NCBI GenBank assembly: GCA_022843905.1
Contig: JALHMT010000013.1
Coordinates: forward strand, 1 to 64,000
Length of the DNA stretch: 64,000 bases
Source: Rubrivivax sp.
Lineage (GTDB): Bacteria; Pseudomonadota; Gammaproteobacteria; Burkholderiales; Burkholderiaceae_C
Direction of reading: 5' to 3'
Positions 57,549-64,000 of this stretch are shown here, in pieces. The position numbers were made by a program, and so were the translations under genes. Position 1 is the first letter of the stretch. Each line of letters begins with the position of its first letter. The notes under the pieces were generated by a model, which had not been told where the DNA came from, did no database searches, and saw only the letters and a list, made by a program, of their open reading frames with translations.

Positions 57549-58604
57549 GTGTGTATGCCTCTGACCAAATGGCTGGCCGATGCGGCGCGAGCGCTGCTCA
57601 AGCAGCGGCGCTTCGACCGCATGCTGGAGCGCACCGTCGGTCGCGCGTCGACCTGGGTGTCCGAAGAAGCAGTGCTGGCCGAGGCGCATCGCGGCCTGCG
57701 CGCCGTGATCGACGCGCCGCCGCTGCCCTTGCGCAAGGGTGCGCCCGACCTGGTGTCCATCAAGGCCGCGGAAGCGCGGCGCCTGGCCTTGCTGCTGCCT
57801 GCGCTGCACGAGGACGCCAGCCTGGCGATGTACCTGGCCGAGACCATCGCGGCCGTCGACCCGCGCGACGAAGCGGCCTTCGAGCTGTACCTGGCCGTGT
57901 TCTGGCTGGCACACCAGCCCACCATCCTCGCGCTGAAGGCCTTGCGAGCCACCAACATCGCGCTGCACATGAGCTGCCGACCTCGACTGGCGCGTGCGCA
58001 GGAAAGCGTGTCGAGCTTCGATGCCATTCCCGAGGCCTCGCTGCTGCACATCAGGCTCGTGGGCAATGGCCAGGACTGCGCCTACCGTTTTGCCGAAGGC
58101 GTGCTGGAGGTGCCGGCCGGCGACAGCTACGACCAGCTGCCCATGAAGATGGTGCGTGCCTTCGCCATGCTGGCCATCGCCTGCGACCCGCGTTGCGTGG
58201 TCAAGCTCGACGACGACCACCGCATCGGCGACGCCGCCGCTCTGATGCGCCTGATCGAACGCAGCGGCCGTTCGCGCCGGGCCTTGCAGACGGGGCACCT
58301 GTACTTCACGCCGCACCCGTCGGGCCACAACCGGGGCTGGCATTACGGCAAGTGCCCCGACCATGCCGGCAATCACCGACCCTTGACCTATCCGACGCCC
58401 ATGTCCTGGGCCTCGGGCGAATACGGTTACCTGCTCAACGCCGCCGCGCTGCGGCGCTTTCCCTGGGCCGCGCTCTACTACCGCGACTGGCTGGGCGACA
58501 TCCTGTACGAGGACATCGCCGTCGGCGAGATCGGTGCCCGCCTGGGCATCCAGATGCAGCACGCGCCGCTGGAACGCGCGGTCTCTGCGCTGCAGGCCTA
58601 TTGA
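57549..58604 (+). CDS. GT31-like (beta-1,3-galactosyltransferase-type) glycosyltransferase
   Basis: 'CVVKLDDDHRIGD', 'YPTPMSWASGEYGYLLN', 'LYEDIAVGEI' resemble the KxDDD, YPxYxxGxGY and EDVxxG motifs of GT31. ATG at 57555 also possible. Confidence 0.65.
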   Translation: MCMPLTKWLADAARALLKQRRFDRMLERTVGRASTWVSEEAVLAEAHRGLRAVIDAPPLPLRKGAPDLVSIKAAEARRLALLLPALHEDASLAMYLAETIAAVDPRDEAAFELYLAVFWLAHQPTILALKALRATNIALHMSCRPRLARAQESVSSFDAIPEASLLHIRLVGNGQDCAYRFAEGVLEVPAGDSYDQLPMKMVRAFAMLAIACDPRCVVKLDDDHRIGDAAALMRLIERSGRSRRALQTGHLYFTPHPSGHNRGWHYGKCPDHAGNHRPLTYPTPMSWASGEYGYLLNAAALRRFPWAALYYRDWLGDILYEDIAVGEIGARLGIQMQHAPLERAVSALQAY

Positions 58605-58663
58605 CCCTCCCCTTGCAGGCGCCTGCCGGGCGCCCCGCTTCTCTCAACCGACCCGGAGACCCC

Positions 58664-59440
58664 ATGAGCGCTCAAGTCACACCCCCCGCGAAGCCCACCG
58701 CCAGCCCCACGCCCTACGGCGACGAGTTCTACGCCGAGCAGATGGCGGGCTCGTACCGGAGCGCCAGGATCTACGTGCAGCACCTGTCGCAGTACTTCCG
58801 GCCCCGGTCGGTGGCCGACGTGGGCTGCGGCCGCGGCACCTGGCTCAAGGCCTGGCTGGAAGCGGGGGCGGCCGCGGCCGTGGGTCTGGACGGTCACTGG
58901 AACCGCGCCGAGAGCATGATCGACCCGCGCATCGCCTTCCGGCCCTGCGATCTCGACCGCCCCTTCGGCATCGACGACGCCGGCCCCTTCGACCTGGCGA
59001 TGTCGCTGGAGGTGGCCGAGCACCTGGAGCCGTCGTCGGCCAAGGACTTCGTCGCATCGCTCACGAAGCTGTCCAACGTCGTGCTGTTCGGTGCGGCCTT
59101 CACCAACCAGGGCGGCACCCAGCACCTGAACGAACAGCACCCGTCCTACTGGGCGCGCCTGTTCCAGGACGCCGGCCATGTGCCCTTCGACGCCTTCAGG
59201 CCCTTCCTGTGGGGCAACCGCGACGTCGAGGTCTGGTACCGCCAGAACACCTTCCTGTACGTGCGCGCGGACTCGCAGCGCTTTCGTGAACTGACGGCTG
59301 CGGGCCTGCAGCCCGTGCATCACGTCGAGTTCCTCGACTGCATGCACCCCGAGCTGTTTCAGGACAAGCTCAAGCCCACCATCCGGCGCGGCCTGCGCAT
59401 GGTCTACCAGTCGGGCATGACAAGGCTGACGGCGCGGTAG
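58664..59440 (+). CDS. Class I SAM-dependent methyltransferase
   Basis: 'RSVADVGCGRGTWLKAWLEAGAAAAVGLDGHW..FDLAMSLEVAEHLEPSSAKDFVASL'. Confidence 0.88.
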   Translation: MSAQVTPPAKPTASPTPYGDEFYAEQMAGSYRSARIYVQHLSQYFRPRSVADVGCGRGTWLKAWLEAGAAAAVGLDGHWNRAESMIDPRIAFRPCDLDRPFGIDDAGPFDLAMSLEVAEHLEPSSAKDFVASLTKLSNVVLFGAAFTNQGGTQHLNEQHPSYWARLFQDAGHVPFDAFRPFLWGNRDVEVWYRQNTFLYVRADSQRFRELTAAGLQPVHHVEFLDCMHPELFQDKLKPTIRRGLRMVYQSGMTRLTAR

Positions 59441-59482
59441 CCGGCAGGCACGGGTTCCGAGCCCGGCGGCCTGGGCGCGGCT

Positions 59483-60058
59483 TCAGAGTGGCGGCAGGTC
59501 AGCGGCTGCCAGCAGCGGCGCCGCGGCGTCCTTGGGCGCCACCAGCGGTGCCGCCAGGCCCGCGGGCATGGGCCAGCGGATGCCGATGGCGGCATCGTCG
59601 AAGCGGATGGTGCGCTCGCAGTCCTTGGCGTAGGTGTCGGTGGTCTTGTAGAGGAAGTGGGTGTCGTCTTCCAGGGCCAGGAAGCCGTGCGCGAAGCCTT
59701 CGGGGATCCACAGCTGGCGCCGGTTGGCGCCGGTCAGCAGGGCGCCGGCCCAGCGGCCGAAGGTGGGCGAGCCTTCGCGGATGTCCACCGCCACGTCGAA
59801 GGCCGCACCGTGCGTCACGCGCACCAGCTTGCCCTGGGCGTGCGGCGGCAGCTGGTAGTGCAGGCCGCGCAGCACGCCGGCCTTGCTGCAGGAATGGTTG
59901 TCCTGCACGAAGGGCCGCGGCACGGGCAGGCCCAGCGCGCGCAGGCCGGCTTCGAAGCGCGGGCCGTTGAAGGTTTCCATGAACCAGCCGCGGTCGTCGC
60001 CGAAGGCCGGCGGCTCGATGATCACGACGTCGGGCAGGGCGGTCTGGACGAAGCGCAT
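59483..60058 (-). CDS. rfbC: dTDP-4-dehydrorhamnose 3,5-epimerase
   Basis: 'IIEPPAFGDDRGWFMETFNGPRFEAGLRALGLPVPRPFVQDNHSCSKAGVLRGLHYQLPPHAQGKLVRV'. Confidence 0.96.
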   Translation of the reverse strand: MRFVQTALPDVVIIEPPAFGDDRGWFMETFNGPRFEAGLRALGLPVPRPFVQDNHSCSKAGVLRGLHYQLPPHAQGKLVRVTHGAAFDVAVDIREGSPTFGRWAGALLTGANRRQLWIPEGFAHGFLALEDDTHFLYKTTDTYAKDCERTIRFDDAAIGIRWPMPAGLAAPLVAPKDAAAPLLAAADLPPL

Positions 60059-60939
60059 CAGAACACCTGTTCCCGCAGGATCTGCATGAGGTACTGCCCG
60101 TAGCCGTTCTTCAGCATCGGGGCGGCCAGGGCTTCGAGGTCGGCGGCGCTGATCCAGCCCGCGCGGTAGGCGATCTCTTCAGGGCAGGCGATCTTCAGGC
60201 CCTGGCGCTTCTCCATCGTGGCGATGAACTGGCCGGCTTCGAGCAGGCTGTCGTGCGTGCCGGTGTCCAGCCAGGCGTAGCCGCGGCCCATGATCTCGAC
60301 GTTGAGCTGCGCCATCGCCAGGTAGCGCGCGTTGACTTCGGTGATCTCGAGCTCGCCACGCGCCGAAGGCTTGATGCTGGCGGCGATGTCGCACACCTGC
60401 TCGTCGTAGAAGTACAGGCCCGTGACGGCGTAGTTGCTCTTCGGCACCTTGGGCTTTTCTTCGATGCTCAGCGCACGCTTGGCGCTGTCGAACTCGACCA
60501 CGCCATAGCGTTCGGGGTCGTGCACGTGGTAGGCGAAGACGGTGGCCCCGGCGTCGCGGCCGTGGGCGCGGGCCAGCAGCGGGTGGAAGTCGTGGCCGTA
60601 GAAGATGTTGTCGCCCAGCACCAGCGCGCTCGGCTTGCCGCCGACGAAGTCCTTGCCGAGGATGAAGGCCTGCGCCAGGCCGTCGGGGCTGGGCTGCACG
60701 CAGTAGCTGAGGTTCATGCCCCAGCGACTGCCGTCGCCCAGCAGCGCCTGGAAGCGCGGCGTGTCCTGCGGCGTGCTGATGAGCAGCACGTCGCGCATGC
60801 CGGACAGCATCAGCGTGCTGAGCGGGTAGTAGACCATGGGCTTGTCGTACACCGGCAGCAACTGCTTGCTGACCGCCAGCGTGGCCGGGTGCAGGCGGCT
60901 GCCGGAACCGCCGGCCAGGATGATGCCTTTGCGTTGCAT
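60058..60939 (-). CDS. rfbA: Glucose-1-phosphate thymidylyltransferase
   Basis: '[72 protein letters not shown]'; TGATG overlap with rfbC. Confidence 0.97.
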   Translation of the reverse strand: MQRKGIILAGGSGSRLHPATLAVSKQLLPVYDKPMVYYPLSTLMLSGMRDVLLISTPQDTPRFQALLGDGSRWGMNLSYCVQPSPDGLAQAFILGKDFVGGKPSALVLGDNIFYGHDFHPLLARAHGRDAGATVFAYHVHDPERYGVVEFDSAKRALSIEEKPKVPKSNYAVTGLYFYDEQVCDIAASIKPSARGELEITEVNARYLAMAQLNVEIMGRGYAWLDTGTHDSLLEAGQFIATMEKRQGLKIACPEEIAYRAGWISAADLEALAAPMLKNGYGQYLMQILREQVF

Positions 60940-60988
60940 GTGGTCTTGTCTCCTTCTTCTGGGTAGCGGGGCGGCCCGTGTCGACGCT

Positions 60989-61888
60989 TCAGCGCGCCAG
61001 CACTTCTTCGAGCATGCGCTCCACGCCCTGCTGCCAGGGCGGCGGCACCAGGCCGAAGGCCTGCTGCAGCTTGCGCGTGTCCAGCCGCGAATTGAGCGGG
61101 CGCGTGGCCGGCGTGGGATAGCCGGAGGTCGGTATGGGCGCGATGGCCTCGGGCGCCACCTGGATGGCGTGGCCCCGGGTGCGTGCCCATTCGATGACGT
61201 GCTTCGCGTAGCCGTGCCAGCTGGTCTCGCCCGCGGCGGCCAGGTGGTAGGTGCCGGCCAGCGCGGGCGTGGCCGCCGCCCGGCGCAGCGCATGCACGGT
61301 GACGTCGGCCAGCAGTTCGGCACCGGTGGGCGCGCCGATCTGGTCGTCGATGACCGAGAGCTTGTCGCGCTCGGCGGCCAGACGCAGCATGGTGCGCGCG
61401 AAGTTGCCGCCGCGCGCCGCGTAGACCCAGCTGGTGCGGAAGATCAGGTGCTTGCAGCCGCTGGCGCGGATGAGCTCCTCGCCTTCCAGCTTGGTGCGGC
61501 CGTACACCGACAGCGGCCCGGTGGGTGCGTCTTCGCTGCGCGGCGTGCTGCCGCTGCCGTCGAAGACGTAGTCGGTGCTGTAGTGGGCCAGCCAGGCGCC
61601 CAGCGCGGCGGCCTCGCGGGCGATGACGCCGGGCGCCGTGGCGTTGATGGCACGCGCCAGCTCGGGCTCGCTCTCGGCCTTGTCGACGGCGGTGTGCGCG
61701 GCCGAATTGACGATGAGGTCGGGCGCGATGGCGCGGATCATCGGCGCCAGCGCTTCGGGCTGCGAGAAGTCGGCCTTCCAGGGGCCGGTGCTGTCGAAGT
61801 CCAGCGCGATCAGTTCGCCCAGCGGGGCCAGTGCACGCTGCAGTTCCCAGCCGACCTGGCCGTTCTTGCCCAGCAGAAGAACTTTCAT
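60989..61888 (-). CDS. rfbD: dTDP-4-dehydrorhamnose reductase
   Basis: '[73 protein letters not shown]'. Confidence 0.96.
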   Translation of the reverse strand: MKVLLLGKNGQVGWELQRALAPLGELIALDFDSTGPWKADFSQPEALAPMIRAIAPDLIVNSAAHTAVDKAESEPELARAINATAPGVIAREAAALGAWLAHYSTDYVFDGSGSTPRSEDAPTGPLSVYGRTKLEGEELIRASGCKHLIFRTSWVYAARGGNFARTMLRLAAERDKLSVIDDQIGAPTGAELLADVTVHALRRAAATPALAGTYHLAAAGETSWHGYAKHVIEWARTRGHAIQVAPEAIAPIPTSGYPTPATRPLNSRLDTRKLQQAFGLVPPPWQQGVERMLEEVLAR

Positions 61889-62958
61889 TCGGCGGCGGCG
61901 CGAGCCGTGTAGTTGGCGTCGACCCAGTCGCGATAACCACCGCTCTGCACGGCGGCCACCCAGTCGCGGTGATCCAGGTACCAGCGCACGGTCTTGCGGA
62001 TGCCGGTGTCGAAGGTCTCGGCCGGGCGCCAGCCCAGTTCGCGCTCGATCTTGCGCGCGTCGATGGCGTAGCGGCGGTCGTGCCCGGGGCGGTCCTTCAC
62101 AAAGGTGATGAGGCGCGAATAGGGGCCGGCGGGGTCGGGCTGCAGCTCGTCGAGCAGCGCGCAGACGGTGTCGACGATCTCGCGGTTGGTCTTCTCGTTC
62201 CAGCCGCCCACGTTGTAGGTCTCGCCCAGGCGGCCGCGCTCGATCACTTCACGGATGGCGCTGCAGTGGTCGCGCACGTAGAGCCAGTCGCGCACCTGCA
62301 GGCCGTCACCGTAGATGGGCAACGGCTTGCCGGCCAGCGCGTTGGCGATGATCAGCGGAATGAGCTTCTCGGGGAAGTGGAAGGGCCCGTAGTTGTTGCT
62401 GCAGTTGGTGGTCAGCACCGGCAGGCCGTAGGTGTGGTGCCAGGCGCGTACCAGGTGGTCGCTGGCGGCCTTGCTCGCCGAGTACGGGCTGTTGGGCTCG
62501 AACGGATGGGTCTCGGTGAAGGCCTCGGCGTCGGGCGCCAGGCTGCCGTAGACCTCGTCGGTGCTCACGTGCTGGAAGCGAAAGCGCGCCCTGGCCTCGC
62601 CCTGCAGGCCGCTCCAGTATGTGCGCGCGGCTTCCAGCAGCGTGAACGTGCCTTCGATGTTGGTCTTGATGAAGGCGGCCGGGCCGAGGATGCTGCGGTC
62701 GACGTGGCTCTCTGCCGCGAAGTGCACCAGCGCACGCGGCTGGTGGCGCTGCAACAGGCTGTCCACCAGCGCACGGTCGCCGATGTCGCCCTTGACGAAG
62801 ACATGGCGCGCATCGCCCGACAGCGAGGCCAGGTTCTGCAGGTTGCCGGCGTAGGTGAGGGCGTCGAGGTTGACCACCGGCTCGTCGCACGTGGCCAGCC
62901 AGTCGAGAACGAAGTTGCTGCCGATGAAACCAGCGCCGCCCGTGACCAGTATCGTCAT
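61885..62958 (-). CDS. rfbB: dTDP-glucose 4,6-dehydratase
   Basis: '[69 protein letters not shown]'. Confidence 0.97.
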   Translation of the reverse strand: MTILVTGGAGFIGSNFVLDWLATCDEPVVNLDALTYAGNLQNLASLSGDARHVFVKGDIGDRALVDSLLQRHQPRALVHFAAESHVDRSILGPAAFIKTNIEGTFTLLEAARTYWSGLQGEARARFRFQHVSTDEVYGSLAPDAEAFTETHPFEPNSPYSASKAASDHLVRAWHHTYGLPVLTTNCSNNYGPFHFPEKLIPLIIANALAGKPLPIYGDGLQVRDWLYVRDHCSAIREVIERGRLGETYNVGGWNEKTNREIVDTVCALLDELQPDPAGPYSRLITFVKDRPGHDRRYAIDARKIERELGWRPAETFDTGIRKTVRWYLDHRDWVAAVQSGGYRDWVDANYTARAAAE

Positions 62959-63011
62959 GTGGAAATCCTCCTAATTCCTGAACTGCCAAGGCTGCGACCC
63001 AGGCAGGTGTC

Positions 63012-63182
63012 GAACACCAAGCGGACGCCGCGGATCCGGCTCTGCCGGGCCGCTGGGGTCGCCCCCCTGGGGGGGCCGAGGCCGGACTCGACAGGTCCGG
63101 TGGACCTGTCGTGCCTGCCGAGGGGCCGGGCGAGTGGCCCGGCGCGGCCTGCAAGGTGCGCCGAAGGCGCTACGGGGGGGGA
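63012..63182 (-). repeat. Mosaic GC-rich intergenic repeat, copy C (reverse orientation, with ~80-bp internal insertion carrying hairpins)
   Basis: Reverse complement contains CCCAGCGGCCCGGCAGAGCCGGATCCGCGGCGT; internal hairpins CGACAGGTCC-GGT-GGACCTGTCG (63089-63111) and GCCGGGC-GAGTG-GCCCGGC (63125-63143). Confidence 0.7.
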
Positions 63183-63184
63183 CG

Positions 63185-64000
63185 TCATCCTCTTCCGTAA
63201 GTGTCCTGGAACCGGACGATGTCGTCTTCGCCCAGGTAGCTGCCCGACTGCACCTCGATGATCTCGAGCGGCACCTTGCCGGGGTTGGCCAGACGGTGCG
63301 TCTGTCCCAGCGGGATGTAGGTGCTCTGGTTCTCGGACAGCAGGATGACCTGGTCGCCGTTGGTGACCTCGGCCGTGCCCGACACCACGATCCAGTGTTC
63401 GGCGCGGTGGTGGTGCATCTGCAGGCTGAGCGACGCGCCCGGCTTGACCATGATGCGCTTGACCTGGAAACGCGGCCCGGCGTCGATGCTGTCGTACCAG
63501 CCCCAGGGCCGGTGCACCTTGCGGTGCAGGGTCTGCTCTTCGCGCTTCTCGGCCGTGAGCTGCGCCACGATGTGCTTGACGTCCTGGCTCCGGCTGCGGT
63601 CGGCCACCAGCACGGCGTCGGGCGTCTCGATCACCACCACGTCCTGCAGTCCGACCACGCCGACCAGGCGGCTGGTGGCGTGCACGAGGGTGTTGCGGCT
63701 GTCGCGCACGATGGCGTCGCCGACGTGGGCGTTGTCCTGTGGATCCTTGGCGGCCACCTGCCAGACGGCTTCCCAGGAGCCGAGGTCGTTCCAGCCGGCG
63801 TCCAGCGCCACCATGCGGATGTCGATGCCGCTGCCGGGGCATTTCTCCATCACCGCGTAGTCGACCGACTCCGAGGGCACGGCGGCGAACTCGGCCTTGC
63901 CCGGCCGCACGAAGCGCGCGTCGGTGCTGCGCACGGCCCAGGCGGCGCGGCAGGCGCCGGCGATGTCGGGGCGGAAGCGGTCGAGGGCGGCCATCCAGGT
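63185..64000 (-). CDS. manC: Mannose-1-phosphate guanylyltransferase/mannose-6-phosphate isomerase, C-terminal part, truncated by window end
   Basis: 'SVDYAVMEKCPGSGIDIRMVALDAGWNDLGSWEAVW' and cupin 'VHRPWGWYDSIDAGPRFQVKRIMVKPGASLSLQMHHHRAEHWIVVSGTAEVTNGD'. Confidence 0.95.
   Translation of the reverse strand, partial: TWMAALDRFRPDIAGACRAAWAVRSTDARFVRPGKAEFAAVPSESVDYAVMEKCPGSGIDIRMVALDAGWNDLGSWEAVWQVAAKDPQDNAHVGDAIVRDSRNTLVHATSRLVGVVGLQDVVVIETPDAVLVADRSRSQDVKHIVAQLTAEKREEQTLHRKVHRPWGWYDSIDAGPRFQVKRIMVKPGASLSLQMHHHRAEHWIVVSGTAEVTNGDQVILLSENQSTYIPLGQTHRLANPGKVPLEIIEVQSGSYLGEDDIVRFQDTYGRG

Overview
High-GC, gene-dense window with no rRNA, tRNA, CRISPR array or intact IS element seen. It looks like Burkholderiales-type betaproteobacterial DNA (inference from gene content only). 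Left to right: (1) 3' end of an outer-membrane efflux (NodT/TolC-like) gene overlapping a convergent rhodanese-domain protein; (2) a very large cyclic beta-1,2-glucan synthase (NdvB-like, 2808 aa) preceded by a tiny membrane-protein ORF; (3) a hybrid histidine kinase / REC-PAS / Crp-like regulator operon and two chemoreceptors, the first with a sigma-28-like promoter; (4) a ParM/StbA-like actin ATPase with an unnamed polyproline-tailed partner and upstream repeats; (5) ketopantoate reductase, metallophosphoesterase, universal stress protein, L-lactate permease and D-lactate dehydrogenase-like genes; (6) a ~14 kb tightly coupled minus-strand catabolic/transport operon: GntR - amidohydrolase - CoxL/M/S/G - substrate-binding protein - PhyH dioxygenase - second substrate-binding protein - LivHMGF - DUF1116. 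It is divergent from purU, with a perfect 16-bp palindrome between them; (7) an EpsF/EpsG-type exopolysaccharide cluster with Wzy, Wzx, many glycosyltransferases, a secreted GH16, a GT31-like transferase, a methyltransferase, rfbBDAC and a manC-like gene. Three copies of a mosaic GC-rich intergenic repeat sit at internal boundaries of this cluster. The best candidates for undescribed biology are the actin-like two-gene module, the 14 kb catabolic operon, and the GT31-like/MTase pair plus the mosaic repeats in the EPS locus. All functional calls come from reading motifs in the translated ORFs; no database search was run.
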